A stretch of 64,000 nucleotides of DNA from Monodelphis domestica (GCF_027887165.1 NC_077227.1:537775293-537839292), one strand, 5' to 3'. Counted from the stretch's first letter, positions 1-11,165 are shown. Program-made: numbers and translations. The notes: generated from the sequence alone by a model not told the origin.

Positions 1-515
1 TAAAATTTATCTTATTTGAATATCGCAGTCAGATAAGTGGACTATCTTTTCTGGGCATAGAGAGAGCTGAACATTAGCTCAGTCATCCAATTACAAAGGG
101 TCCTTATCAGACCCCTGCTGGGTGACCAAATTCTGAGAAAAGGCTGGTCCCTCAGGAGGGTCCATGTATTAGCCTGATCTGGGGCAACTTCGGCAGCAAT
201 CCAGTGAGAAAACATCCCCGCAGGCTATCGTAAGTGGCTCATTTCTCAGACTTCCCATTTTGGTCAAAAACAGCCTCTCGGCAGAGGGCATCTCTCAACT
301 TTGCCTCACCAGCCGCCATATCCCCTCTCTCCCTTAAACTCCTCCATTCCCTGCTACAAACTTTCCATATCCCCTGTTTTTTCAATCTCCCCATCTTTCC
401 CAATAAATATTACACCTACCCCTCTAAATGATAGTCCTTGCTTCTCCTGGCTCTGCATTTCCCTTCATCTCAAGACTCAGTTCCATCCTCCTAAAACCTC
501 CAAAGAACAATCAAT
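1..515 (+). mobile_element. LTR-like fossil, 3' part
   Basis: This C/T-rich stretch has a few CpGs and an AATAAA at about 401, followed by some 110 bases of pyrimidine-rich sequence. That resembles the R-U5 part of an endogenous retrovirus LTR. The left end lies outside the window and no target duplication could be checked, so the call rests on composition and polyadenylation signal only. The short open frames here look like chance. Confidence 0.3.
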
Positions 516-1165
516 AGATCTGTGATTTTACCTATGAGGATATTCCTTTCAAAATGCAAATCACAACCCATCCATGCCTGCTTTTGTAACTTAACTAGGT
601 CTTCCCATAAATTTGCAACAATGGATTCATTCATTCAACATGCTGTGGGTCTTTTTCACTTTTTTTTTTTTTTGGATATGAAGAAATCAAGGAAGAACAT
701 GCTGTCCATCAGTTATCCCTGCTCTTGTCACATAACCAGCCCATTTTTTCAATTGCTTTGATGATCTTTTTAATTCCAGTTATTCTTATGTTCCTTATGT
801 CACATAGTCTGCTTATACCCACTCATTTACATCTCCATTGTCCTCTGAATGATATCCATTTAAAAATTTTTCAGAAGCCAGTGTACCATGGCACAGTCAT
901 GCAACAACACTGGTATTGTCATTAAAAAGAAGGGCTTTAAAAGAAGGGCTTTTTTTTTTTTTCAGGGAGAAGTTTAGGGTCATTTTAGTACAATTCAGCT
1001 TGCTCTCTTCTTATTTAACCCTGGACCCAACTCATGTTCATTTACAGGATCTGTTATAGGTCTTTACAGTTCTCTTAACTTTTTCAGTTGTCCTCTCTCA
1101 GGAATTTACTTTGTCTCTCAGTTACTATCCTTCCCAGATTGAGGACTGACACAGAAGAATCAGGA
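516..1165 (-). mobile_element. Degraded LINE 3' part, RTE-like
   Basis: Read on the minus strand, about 690-790 contains degraded coding sequence that resembles the C-terminal region seen in RTE-type LINEs (a GW(L/A)..R..DNxW pattern). A T-run at 660-673 interrupts it. The 951-1165 part is assigned only by continuity. Family assignment is tentative; it could be another non-LTR class. Confidence 0.35.
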
Positions 1166-1189
1166 GTGATATAGTACAAAGAGCCCCAT

Positions 1190-1516
1190 ACATGGAATCT
1201 AAGGAACTGGGTGGCAAATGTAATTCTAACACTAGTTGGCAACTCACTTTACCCCTCTGTATCTCCATTTGTAAAATGTGGGAGTTGGATTAGATAAGAG
1301 GGGTCCTTAATCTTTTCTGTCATAGACCCTTTTTGGTGGTTCTTGGGGATCCTCTCAGAATAATGTTTTTAAATGCATAGGACTACAAAGGAAATCAAGT
1401 ATATAAAAATCTAGTTATCAAAATATTTTTCAAAATAAGTTCATGAACCCAACATAAAGAATTTGACTTGGTGATCTTTAAGTTCCCTTTTGGCTCTAAA
1501 TTCTATGAATCATGGA
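1190..1516 (+). repeat. MIR-type SINE, split by an insertion
   Basis: MIR core and 3' half are recognisable at 1190-1292 (CTCCATTTGTAAAATG...GGATTAGATA) and resume at about 1465-1516 (GATCTTTAAGTTCCC, CTCTAAATTCTATGAATC). The intervening 170 bases are a separate hAT-like element. Confidence 0.6.
1293..1462 (-). mobile_element. hAT-like short DNA transposon (MER-type)
   Basis: The ends are roughly inverted: GGGGTCCTTAATCTTTT on one side and AGTTCATGAACCC on the other. The body carries AATAATGTTTTTAAATGCAT. The same family lies in the opposite orientation at 4228-4375. It interrupts a MIR, so it is younger than that MIR. hAT membership is inferred from the CAGNGGTTCTTAACC-type end of such families. 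Confidence 0.45.
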
Positions 1517-1552
1517 TGGAGTTATTACATGATCTCAAGGCTAGAAGAATGA

Positions 1553-1578
1553 ATGAATGCATGCATGCATGCATGCAT
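1553..1578. repeat. (ATGC)n microsatellite
   Basis: A short run of GAATGAATG passing into ATGC units, at the 3' end of an L2 copy where TGAA/ATGA tails are common. Confidence 0.8.
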
Positions 1579-1690
1579 AAAGCATTTAATAAGAGCTTAC
1601 TAAGGTCAAAGTACTTGGAATAGAAACAGAAAAAATACAATAGTACTTGCTCTTAAGGAGTTCACATTCAAACAGGAGAGATAACACATA
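1579..1690 (-). mobile_element. L2 LINE 3' end
   Basis: AGCATTTAATAAGAGCTTACTA followed by a TTAAGGAGTTCACATTC block matches the reverse of the L2 3' end. Diverged and truncated. Confidence 0.6.
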
Positions 1691-2540
1691 TGGAGGCAAG
1701 TTTCAGTGGCAATTCAGAGGAAAATCCCATGGTCCTCAGAGTGCAGTGACAAAGTATTTAGTAATGCCTTATATTTAATGTCACTTCCATTAAAAAAAGA
1801 TCATATCAGTTCTTGAATATTGAATCATTTGACAATGCTAAGGACTTTGGGGATTAGAACTTAAATTAATATTTTTCTTACATTTGACCAAAATTTCAGC
1901 CTACGGCTCCAAATTCTGCTCTTCTGGACAAAACAGAAGAAAAACCTAGAACTTTTCCAGAAGACAGACTTTCAGATAAGGTTTTGAAGATAGCATATCT
2001 CTCCTAAATTTGTATAATATATGAGGGTCTGTAAAACAGAGGTATCAATTACATAGCCCTTTGGGCTCACAACATTCTTGAGTTCCAGTCCTAACTAGAT
2101 TAAAATGTAATTGGGAAATAATTAACAAAATAAATAAAAATATAATAGAAATTAGATAATGCTAATATGTGATTTTCTCCGTCAATATGTAGCCCACAGG
2201 GATCTTCATGTATAGTTTAGTGATTCCTTCTTCTATTTGAGTTTGACATCACTGTCATCTATTATCTGGTCCAACCAACATCTTACAGATGATGAAACTA
2301 AATAATTTCTAGCCCCTGCTTCTTAAAAACCTAAGGATTTCGTATATAACATTGATTAATGGCAAATCTTTCTTCTTTGAAAGAGGCTTTTCCTTCTAAT
2401 ATTTGGGATAGTAAATTTGGAATGGAATGTCTCAACAAGACTAACTTCTGGACTTATGGGCATTAGAGTTGGGAAAGAGTTTGTTGTTGTTGTTTTTAAA
2501 GAAGTATGACTCCAAAAATTAGTCAAGAAGACAGAGTTTA
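1691..2540. other. No gene seen; unassigned intergenic DNA
   Basis: AT-rich sequence without a supportable exon. A faint reverse MIR-like block (CATCTTACAGATGATGAAAC) is at about 2278-2310. Confidence 0.5.
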
Positions 2541-3110
2541 TAAATGATTTTCAGAAAGATAAAATTCATGTCATTAACAAAATAAAATGCTCCAAAAAAT
2601 GAGAAAACTGCAAATGAAAACATCTCTCAGATATTGCCTCATAATCATCAAATTGGCAATGATGATAAAAGATAGAAATTGTCCATAATAAAGCACTTGA
2701 ATATGCTACAGGTGGAGCTAACCATTTTGTAAAACAATTTGGAAACCATTTTGTAAAACAATTAGGAATTTGACCTAGAATTGTACCACAAGGAATATAA
2801 CCTATGGAAGTTAAAGGTAGTGAGGAAGTTCTCCTACAATCAAAATAATAGCAGTTTGGGAACAGCAAAAATATGGAAATAAAGTACATATCCATTGATT
2901 GGAAATGGCAAAAAAAAAAATCATGTCCACCATCTGAACACAATATGACACTGTAAAAATTGGCAAAAATGAGAAATTTAGAGAAACATAGTAAGGCATT
3001 TATGAACTGATACAGAGTAAAATAAGCAGAGCTAAGAGAACAATAGTAGTTATAAGTTAGCAGAAATCAGGTCAATTGCAATGACAAATTTTGATTCCAA
3101 AATCCAGAGG
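2541..3110 (+). mobile_element. Old L1 fragment, ORF2 C-terminal end and 3' UTR
   Basis: The order of blocks follows the marsupial L1 3' end: CAAATGAAAACATCTCTCAG, then a block around 2850-2890 matching the segment before the ORF2 stop, then GAACTGATACAGAGTAAAAT at 3004. It is the reverse counterpart of 7440-8300 and 52700-53200. Many changes; non-coding. Confidence 0.6.
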
Positions 3111-3600
3111 AAAAAAACAAATTCCTCCTCTCTGCAGAGAGGTAGACTATAAGTAAAATGTATTTACTTTCTGGTAAAGTTGCTCTGTGGCCCGGTTTTT
3201 CTGAATTATAGGGATTAGATATATCATGAAGTAACTATGATATTAAAAAGATACCCACGAAAGATGACATTAAGAATAAGTTTAAAAACATCTCTCAAAG
3301 TCATATTTTAATAAGAGGCCTTCAAGAAATAGAGATGCTAGTTGACAAAATGTATTTGAGCCACAAGTGGTGTTCGTAATAGTCTAGGGAGCCTTCTAGA
3401 TAACAAAACTGATTAAAAAATGGGAGAAAAAATAACATTTCTAAGTTTAGTCAAATTTAAAGACAAGATTCTTGTTCTTATTGGGGTTTTGTGGCGATGA
3501 CATAATAAAAAAAGAAATTTGTATGAAAAAAGACAACTAATAATATAGGTGAAAGAGAAATAAATGAATAGGTAATTTTCCTGGCCAGGTAAAAATCTTA
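3111..3600. other. Unassigned; possibly the rest of the L1 3' UTR
   Basis: No gene or clear repeat head. A-rich sequence that continues the preceding L1 fragment without a visible boundary. Confidence 0.35.
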
Positions 3601-3602
3601 TC

Positions 3603-3830
3603 TGGCCTTGAAGTCTCAGCTCAAGTCCCAGTTGCTCCATGAAGTCTTCTCTGGCCATTTTAGTCCTCACTAATCTTTCTGTTCTCTCCCCCCCCTCCCC
3701 TCCCCCCCCCCCCCCCAGTTTATAATCTGAACAGTACAATTTAGTACTTGGATACCCTGTTTTGTTTGCTTTACTCTTCTGTTTTCCCAACTAGATTGTA
3801 AATTTCTTGAGGGCAAAGAGCATATTATTT
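3603..3830 (+). mobile_element. L2 LINE 3' part
   Basis: GCTCCATGAAGTCTTCTCTG and TAGATTGTAAATTTCTTGAG are typical of the last 300 bases of L2. A C-rich tract is embedded at 3688-3716. Confidence 0.65.
3688..3716. repeat. Poly-C tract
   Basis: Twenty-nine bases that are all C except for two T. The complementary strand has several G runs of four or more and could form a quadruplex. Confidence 0.85.
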
Positions 3831-3960
3831 CCTCACTCTGAGTCTTGGTTTCTTCACTTCTAAAATGAAAGTTGAGCTAAATGATCACTAAGGACTTTTG
3901 CAGCTCTAACATTCTGAATTCCAAGGTCCCTTCCAGTCCCTAACATTCAACATTCTGCAT
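3831..3960 (+). repeat. MIR-type SINE fragment
   Basis: TTTCTTCACTTCTAAAATG and AGGTCCCTTCCAGTCCCTAA are MIR 3' blocks between two L2 pieces. Confidence 0.55.
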
Positions 3961-4140
3961 TCAGTTCCTTTTTCTACACTCCAGTCACTACTGTCTGACT
4001 TCCCTAGTTCTCCTCTTTTATGTGTTGCCTTTCCCTATTACAAGGCTAGCTCCTTGAGGGCAAAGACTGTCTTTCTTGTTCTTTCTTGTATCCCTAGTTC
4101 TAAGTACAGTGTTTGACACCTAGTAAAAGTGCTTTGCCCC
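3961..4140 (+). mobile_element. L2 LINE 3' end
   Basis: CTAGCTCCTTGAGGGCAAAG and TAAGTACAGTGTTTGACACC are the L2 terminal blocks. Confidence 0.65.
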
Positions 4141-4227
4141 TCTCTCTCTTCCCCCAATCATTGACTCTAACCACCTCTCTCACACAAGCATCTTATTTCT
4201 CTGTTCAATAGTTTCGGAACTCATTAT

Positions 4228-4375
4228 ATGACAAAAGTTCTTAACCTGGGTTCATGAACCTTAAAAAATATTGTTATAACTACATTTCAATATAATTGCA
4301 ATACCATATACTTTATTTTACGTACTTAAAAACATGATTCTTAGAAGGGGTTCATAGACTTGACCAGACTGTTGA
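4228..4375 (+). mobile_element. hAT-like short DNA transposon (MER-type)
   Basis: AGTTCTTAACCTGGGTTCAT at the left and GAAGGGGTTCATAGACTTGA at the right flank a body sharing AAAAACATGATTCTTAG with the reverse of 1293-1462. It is the second copy of the same family in this window. Confidence 0.45.
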
Positions 4376-4424
4376 AGATTCTTTTTCAAGAGACAAATAG
4401 ATAACGACAATGTTGCAATATGTG

Positions 4425-4565
4425 CCATAGTAATAATAATAGCTAGCTTTTATATAGTGCTTTAAAGTTTGCAAGATGATTTATAAATATTATCTCATTT
4501 TATTCTCACTGCAACTCTGGGAGGTAGTTGCTGTTATTATTCCCATTTTAGAGATGAGGTCATTA
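4425..4565 (-). repeat. MIR-type SINE, reverse
   Basis: The AGTGCTTTAAAGTTTGCAAG, ATTATCTCATTTTATTCTCA and CCCATTTTAGAGATGAGG blocks are the reverse of the MIR 3' half. Confidence 0.65.
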
Positions 4566-5065
4566 GGATACATTGAAGAAAACTAGAAATCTGAAAATTC
4601 TATTCAACAGACATTTCTTAATAATGGGTTGCAAAGGAGGGGATTTAAAGTTGGGTGTCAACCACTTTCTGGCAAATCTGGAAATCTAAATGTCTTACAT
4701 TCTTTTCCTATGGCCTCACTTTAAATCATAGCTTCCAGATCAGCTTTAAAAATTGCAAAACACCTGACAAAGTCACAAACTTATGTCCTGAATTTAACCT
4801 TTAGTGGTAATCCTTCCTTATATAAAATTAAGTTTAAGTTCAAATAGAAACTGCCCATTAAGTTTTCTACTGCCTTAAGAAAAAGCCAACATAACAACTC
4901 ATAATCAGAGTACTTTAGAGAAGAAATCGACATTAGAGATCATTAGACCATCTAGTCCAAATCACTGGCTTTACAGAAAATGATTGCTATAAAAGTTGTG
5001 ATGCAGCCAAGGTCCTAAAGAGAGATAATGGCATCCATATCTTCTCGATCCTAGTTTACCACTGA
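4566..5065. other. No gene seen
   Basis: Unassigned AT-rich DNA. 'CATCTAGTCCAAATCA' near 4950 hints at a diverged reverse MIR or L3 fragment. Confidence 0.4.
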
Positions 5066-5240
5066 GTAGTGTGAAGAATGTTGGGTTTAGAATCAGAGAA
5101 CCTGAGTTCAAATCATAGTTTTGATGTTTACCAGGTATATGATTCTGGGCAAATCATTTTTGTCTCTGACCTTGAGTTTCTTCATCTTTAAAATGAGGGA
5201 GTTGGGCCATATTCCAATTCTAAATCCTATGACTACCTCA
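5066..5240 (+). repeat. MIR-type SINE
   Basis: CCTGAGTTCAAATCATAG (B box-like), GATTCTGGGCAAATCATTTT and TTTCTTCATCTTTAAAATG appear in MIR order. Confidence 0.65.
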
Positions 5241-5917
5241 AAGTGTTCAGTCTGGGGTCAAATTGTTCTATTAATTTTTTCCCATTTGGCAATTTTGCTG
5301 TTTGAAGCAAAGATCACTAATAGCAACATCTTACTTTTTAAATGACACCATAGTGACTATATGCAGCATTTCATAGTACCTCAATAGATAAAAGGGAGAA
5401 ATTAGTACTCTCATTTATCTATAGGGAAATAGGTCAAGAACTGTCAAATTACTGGTTCAGTGTCATAGGATATCAATGAGTCACCTGACTTACAGCTCAC
5501 ATGGAAGACTACACTTCCACTCTCATGGAATTTATTTATACAACTACTATAACTGTTGTGATAAAGGATGGAAAGGTTTGTAATTTGCAAAACTGTGCAA
5601 GAACTGAAAGGTGCAAACCTAGGTATGAGTGACAGTGGCATGTGACTAAGGGTCACATGAGAGCCTGAGCTGGAGGATCTGGGAAGACTCCATCTTGCCC
5701 CAAGGGACTTTTCTTCTGGTCTCCTGAGGAGGTCAAGAAGAAGGTCTGAAGAGGGATCTGTATTGAAGGAAGAAACTGAACTATTTGCTGAAATAGGCAA
5801 TGCTAAGCACATAGTAGGGATTCAAAGATTTGACAATAGCAAAAGTAGTTGCTATTATTGACATGAACAATAATAGTTCATGTTTCTGTAATGTTTCAAG
5901 GATTAAAAATTATTTTC
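5241..5917. other. No gene seen
   Basis: Unassigned sequence. A 122-codon reverse frame at 5444-5812 has no recognisable domain and no splice context; I treat it as chance. Confidence 0.45.
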
Positions 5918-5985
5918 ATCCCCACTGCCTAGCCTTTAACACTCTTCTGCCTTGGAGTCAATACACAGTAAGGGTTTAAAAACTT
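5918..5985 (+). mobile_element. Marsupial tRNA-SINE, 3' fragment
   Basis: TGCCTAGCCTTTAACACTCT...GTCAATACACAGT...AAGGGTTTAAAAA is the 3' end of the SINE1_MD-type element with its 5' three quarters missing. Confidence 0.7.
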
Positions 5986-6044
5986 TTTTCATCACAATAA
6001 CAATATTTTCCCCATTTTACAGATGATAGCACATGGGCACATGA

Positions 6045-6200
6045 CAGCCCATGTGATGTAAAGAATACCAGACTGAAAAAAAAGTCAAGGTTTTATATTT
6101 CATCCCCACAGTTACTGTGCATAACCTTGGGCAAGTCACTTCAACTCTCTAACCTCAATTTCCACACCTACAAACTGAGGGGGTTGGACTAGTTTAGGGA
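6045..6200 (+). repeat. MIR-type SINE
   Basis: ACCTTGGGCAAGTCACTTCA and TCCACACCTACAAACTGAGG...GGGGTTGGACTAG are MIR core and 3' blocks. Confidence 0.65.
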
Positions 6201-6239
6201 TCACAAAACTATTTCCTCACATGAGTTGGTAGTCATCAA

Positions 6240-6560
6240 GGTATTCAATATCAAACAAACAAACATTTGTTAAGCATATGCAAGGTATTGGGCTTTCTGC
6301 TAGGGATACAAAGATAGATACAAAGATAGATCCTGATGTCAAGGTGTTCATAATCTAAGAAGTGAGAAAGACCTATATAATTACATATATAATAATTACA
6401 AGGTAGAGTGAAATAAGTGAAAACTACTATCAGAAACTACAGAAATGGGGATGCCATGGGCAAAGTTAGAAAGATGGGAGAAGCCAAGTTGAGAACTGAG
6501 GATGAATAACCTAGGGTGGTCGGATTTAGAATACATGAAGAGGAATTCATGTCGGATAAT
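6240..6560 (-). mobile_element. L2 LINE 3' part, reverse
   Basis: AACAAACATTTGTTAAGC...TGCTAGGGATACAAAG is the reverse of the L2 terminus, followed by upstream L2 sequence. Confidence 0.6.
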
Positions 6561-6569
6561 GCTGGACAG

Positions 6570-7260
6570 ATGAATTAGCCAGTCAGTTATTCAACAAGCC
6601 TTTATTATACACTTACTATATGTGCAGGCATTCACCTATTGAGATAACTAGATGACTCACTGGATAGAGCACTGGGCCAAGAGTCAGGAAGATCTGAGTC
6701 CAAATCTAGCCTCAGACACTTGCTAGATGTGCGAGTCTGAGCAACTCATTTAACCTCAGTTTGCCTCCATCCCCTAGAAAAGGAAATGGCAAACTACTCC
6801 AGTATCATTGCCAAGAAAACCCTATGAACAGCACTGGCATGCTATGGTACATGGAATCACAAAAAGCAGGACCCAACTGAACAAATGAACCACATATGCC
6901 AGGCACTCTGCTAAGGGCTAGAGATACAAAGAAAACCAAGAATAATATCCCTGCCCTCAAGGAACTCATATTCTAATAGGAGACAATGTGCAGATAAATA
7001 TGTATATACAAAATATATAGAATATAAGTGAAAGTAACTTCAGAGGAAAGACACTAGCAAAGAAAGTGGAGAAGGAGAAATGGAAAAGGCCTTATGCAAA
7101 ACTGTAGACCTCCTTAAATGTCAAGATGTGAAGATTATATTTTATTCGGTAGCCAATGAGGAGCCATGGAAGGTTTTTGAGTAGAAGAATAACTTAAGCA
7201 TAGTACTGCATTAGGATGATTATTTGTACAATTTTACTTAGAGTGGATTTGAGAGAATTA
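6570..7260 (-). mobile_element. L2 LINE, reverse, interrupted by a SINE
   Basis: L2 3' sequence at 6570-6639 resumes at 6891 (CACATATGCCAGGCACTCTG) and runs to about 7260. The gap is a MAR1-type SINE, so the SINE is younger. Confidence 0.65.
6640..6890 (+). mobile_element. MAR1-type CORE-SINE with RTE-like tail
   Basis: A tRNA-like head (AACTAGATGACTCACTGGAT) precedes CTACTCCAGTATCATTGCCA and the tail ATCACAAAAAGCAGGACCCA. The tail resembles the 3' end of RTE LINEs, which are thought to mobilise this family. Inserted in an L2. Confidence 0.7.
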
Positions 7261-7309
7261 AGACTAGAGTCATAAGAGTGAACTTTTCAAAAAATATATT
7301 CTGTTCACT

Positions 7310-7412
7310 TGTTGAAAGAATGAATAAAAAAGCATCTATTAAGCCCTTACTATATGCTAGATGGTGTGCAAAGTGATGGGACAGACTGTGCCCTAAAAGA
7401 AATTATATTCCT
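7310..7412 (-). mobile_element. L2 LINE 3' end, reverse
   Basis: AAAAGCATCTATTAAGCCCT...GTGCCCTAAAAGAAATTATA matches the reverse L2 terminus; it stops just before an L1. Confidence 0.6.
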
Positions 7413-7439
7413 TTTTTGGAGTAGGGGAGAAGAGCAAAA

Positions 7440-9135
7440 GATTATTTGTGTTTTATTTTTCTTTTCTTTTTAAATGTTTTTTAATTTTAAAAATATTTTG
7501 CCATGTTTATATATTTCATTTTCTTTCCCTCCCCTTTCCCTCCCCCTCTCCCAGATCCAATAAGCACTTCCACTGGGTTGTACAAATGTTATCTCTTATA
7601 CTTATTTCTGTATTATTCAGTTTTGCAAAAGAGCAATCTTTTGAAACCAAAACTCTCAATCATATATCCATATAAACAAATTATGTCATTTCTTTTTCTT
7701 CTGTTTCTATTCCCACAGTTCTTTCTCTTGATGTGGATAACTTGCTTTCTCATGAGTCCCTTGGGATTGTCTTGTAGTAGCAAAGTCCATTACATTGGAT
7801 TGTTCCACAGTGTTTCACTTTCTATGTACAATGTTCTCTTGGTTCTGCTCATTTCTCTCTGCATCATTTCCTAGAGGTTCTTCCAGTTTATATAGAAATC
7901 CTCCAGTTCATCATTCCTTATGGCACACTAGTATTTTATACCACAATTTGTTCACTCATTCCCCAATTGAGAGACAGTCCCCCATTTTCCAAATTTTTGC
8001 CACCACAAAGAGTAAGGCTATGAATGTTTTTATACAAAGATTTTTCATTATTACATCTTTAGGGTACAAACCTAGTAGTGGTATTGCTGGATCAAGGGGT
8101 AAGCATTCTTTTAAAGCCCTTTGGGCATAGATCAAAATTGCCTTCCAGAATGGTTGGACCAATCCACACTGCCATGAGCAGTGTATTAGTGCCCCAATTT
8201 TGCCATATCCCCTCCAACATTTATTATTTTCCTTTACTATCACATTGGCCAATCTGCTAGATATGAGGTGGTACCTCAGCATTGTTTTGATTTGCATTTT
8301 TCTAATCAGGAAGGATTTGGAACACATTTTCATGTGATTATTGATAGTTTTGATTTCTTCATCTGAAAACTGCCTATTCATGTCCCTTGACTATTTATTA
8401 ATTGGGGAATGGCTTGATTTCTTGTACATTTGATTTAGTTACTTATGAATTTGAGAAATTAGACCTTTGTCAGAGGTTTTTGTTATAAAAATTTTTTCCC
8501 AGTTTGTTGCTTCCCTTCTAATTTTGGTTGCATTGGTTTTGTTTGTACAAAACCTTTTAAATTTAATATTTTCAAAAGTATTCATTTTACACTTTGTAAT
8601 GTTCTCTATCTCTTGCTCAGTCTTAAATTCTTTCCTTTCCCATAGATCTGACAGGTATACTGTTGTATGTTTACCTAATTTACTTATAATTTCCCTTTTT
8701 ATGTTTAAGTCATTTACCCATTCTGAATTTATCTTGGTATAAGGTGTAAGATGTTGATCTAAACCTAATCTCTCCCATTCTGTTTTCCAGCAGTTTTTTT
8801 CAAATAGTGGGTTCTTGTCCCCAAAGCTGGGATCTTTAGGTTTATCAAACAGTATCTTGCTGAGGTCATTTACCCCAAGTCAATTCCATTGATCCATCCT
8901 TATATTGTATTGTGCCACATTGTTTTGATGATCACCACTTTAGAGTACAGTTTAAGAACTGGTACTGCTAGACCTCCAACCTTCACATTTTTTTTCATTA
9001 GTTCCCTTGATATTCTTGATCTTTTGTTCTTCCAAATGAATGTTGCTATAATTTTTTCTAATTCTTTAAAAAAAAATGTTGGTAGTTTGATAGGTATGGC
9101 ACTGAATAAGGAATGCATTTTATTTTTTCAGTAAA
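7440..9135 (-). mobile_element. L1 LINE, 3' 1.7 kb, 5'-truncated
   Basis: Read on the minus strand this is the L1 3' UTR plus the C-terminal third of ORF2. The minus-strand frame 7956-8381 carries a C-terminal ORF2 segment (WRGYGKIGALIHCSWQCGLV, then SIGE). A second piece at 8900-9118 has SRISRELMKKN...AVPVLKLYSKVV, from the thumb region after the RT. ORF2 is broken into several frames. It lines up with 52303-53900. Confidence 0.85.
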
Positions 9136-9149
9136 CAAAAATCAATTTC

Positions 9150-9245
9150 TCCAGCTAGAAAACCAGCTGTGTGACTCTGGGCAAGTCACTTAACCCCAAT
9201 TATCTAGCCCTTAACACTCTTCTGCCTTGGAACCAATAAGAAATA
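9150..9245 (+). mobile_element. Marsupial tRNA-SINE, partial
   Basis: CAGCTGTGTGACTCTGGGCA...CTTCTGCCTTGGAACCAATA: middle and 3' part of a SINE1_MD-type copy. Confidence 0.65.
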
Positions 9246-9305
9246 TGAACAGTTTCAAGCAAAACAAATTCCAGTATTGGCCATATATATAAAAATTTAT
9301 TCTGG

Positions 9306-9508
9306 GGGGCAGCTGGGTAGCTCAGTGGATTGAGAGCCAGGCCTAGAGATGGGAGGTCCTAGGTTCAAATCTGGCCTCAGACACTTCCCAGTTGTGTGAC
9401 CCTGGGCAAGTCACTTGACCCCCATTGACTAGCCCTTACCACTCTTCTGCCTTAGAATCAATACACAGTATTGATTCCAAGATGGAAGGTGAGGGTTTTA
9501 AAAAAAAT
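9306..9508 (+). mobile_element. Marsupial tRNA-SINE, full length
   Basis: Complete copy: GGGGCAGCTGGGTAGCTCAG head with A box, GGTTCAAATC B box, CCTGGGCAAGTCACTTG core, then CAATACACAGTATTGA and an A-rich tail. Confidence 0.9.
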
Positions 9509-10094
9509 GTATTCTGTATCTTGAATCCATCACCATTCTGACAATGTGCAGATAGATGGTATGCTTCTTCCTTGATCCTGTAGAATCAAGACTGGTCTTT
9601 ACATTGATCAAAGTTGTTAAGTTGTTCATAGTTGCCTGTTTTTGCTGCATTGTTGTTATTGCAATAACTGTTCTGGTTCTGGTATGCTTTTCCCGGCCAC
9701 CACTCCACCACATTAGTAGAGTGTTTGATATATCTGTTTCAGAAACAATGGTAATATTGATTTGATTACTAAGTCCAGGACAATTGATGAAAACCAATGG
9801 GGAAGGGGGAGAGAATAACAGATGGGTTGGGACTGGATGACTAACTGGATGAGGTATGAATTGGGATCAGCTAAGTATAGTGGAATAATAAGTTTGCACT
9901 AAATTACTAAAACAGCTCAATCAAAAGAAGATCCAAAACTAAGTGGATTAATTGCCCCCAAGGCCTGGGAATATTGTTTTTAGACATGTGGTAGAAAGGA
10001 TGTTGAAATATGAAGAAAAGAAGGGACAGTGGCAAGAAAAGAAGGGCAGTTGGTGGGATGGTGTGGATAGATGACTTCTGTTATCCTTTTAATC
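9509..10094. other. No gene seen
   Basis: Unassigned. Short overlapping frames on both strands at 9498-9797 lack recognisable domains. Confidence 0.4.
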
Positions 10095-10355
10095 CCTACA
10101 AGGCTCAATTCAGCTACCACTTCTTCCATGAAGTCTTTCCTGAGGAGTATAGCTGAGAGCTTTCTCCCTCTTCAAATTTCTCAGCAGCCCTTTAAAAGTA
10201 TGTCTCCTTCAATCCATCATAATATGAAATGACTCCTCATCTCCACAAGCAGCCTGTAAACTTCTTAAAGTCAGGAGCTATGCAGATTTCCACCCTTGAA
10301 TCCTCAGAAATGAGGCTTGCAATACTATACATCTAAGAAATGTTTCTTGAATTTA
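10095..10355 (+). mobile_element. L2 LINE 3' part
   Basis: CTTCTTCCATGAAGTCTTTC, a diverged GCCTGTAAACTTCTTAAAGT, and terminal TAAGAAATGTTTCTTGAAT. Confidence 0.6.
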
Positions 10356-10369
10356 TTTTATCATAATAG

Positions 10370-11165
10370 CCTAAATAAATTGAGATGTTAGCAATGGGAA
10401 TGAAAAGGAGGAAACGAGACAAAATATTGTCAAGGCAGAATGAACAGAATTTAGCAATGTCAAAATAAGGGAGAAGGGAAAGTAGCAGATTACTCTAGGA
10501 TTATGAGATCAGGAGAATTTCAACAAAAATAGGAGAGTTGGGGGAGGGACAGAATTAGTGAGAAAAGTTCAATTTGACATGCTGAGTTAGAAATTCCAGT
10601 GGAATATCCACGTAGAGATGTCTAAGCAGACAATTGGAAATATGAGAATGAAGCTCAGGGATGAAAATAGAGATGTAATTTTAGAAATTATGAAAATGAT
10701 AATAAAAGCTATTAGAATGGATCAGATCACCAAATGAACAGTTAGAGAGAAAAAAGGTCAAGAACAGATAAGTGGGGGTTACATTTCCATTTAAAGAACA
10801 TTGATGAGGGGGCAGCTGGGGAGCTCAATGGATTGAGAGCCAGGTCTAGAGATGGGAGGTCCTAGGTTCAAATCTTGCCTCAGATACCTCCAAGCTGTGC
10901 GATCCTGGGCAAGTCACTTAACCCCCATTGCCTAGCCCTTACCATTCTTCTGCCCTGGAACCAATACACAGTATTGATTCTAAGATGGAAGGTAAGGGTT
11001 TAAAAAAAAATAAAGACCAATGATGAGGATCAGTTGGGAAAGATAGGAAAGGAAAAGTCAGGAAGTTGGGGTTCAAACTACAAGAACATAGCATTATAGA
11101 AGACAATGGAAAAGAAGACATTAAGAAAGATGGAAGTAGTCAACAGTTCTTCATACCACCATGAG
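10370..11165 (-). mobile_element. L2 LINE ORF2 fragment, reverse, SINE inside
   Basis: TTCAATTTGACATGCTGAGT and the following CCACGTAGAGATGTCTAAG are the reverse of the L2 RT-region sequence before the 3' UTR. It is interrupted by the SINE at 10809-11010. Confidence 0.55.
10809..11010 (+). mobile_element. Marsupial tRNA-SINE with target duplication
   Basis: Full-length copy ending in an A-run. The flanks AAAGAACATTGATGA and AAAGACCAATGATGA form an imperfect target duplication of about 15 bp, as expected for L1-machinery insertion. Confidence 0.9.

Noticed and set aside
3413-3790. 125-codon reverse frame with a glycine run
   Set aside because: The glycines come from the poly-C tract within an L2; no domain.
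7503-9134. Several plus-strand frames with hydrophobic stretches
   Set aside because: Antisense of L1 ORF2 and its 3' UTR.
9306-9508. tRNA gene from the A and B boxes
   Set aside because: The boxes belong to the head of a SINE; the cloverleaf does not close, and the same unit recurs many times.
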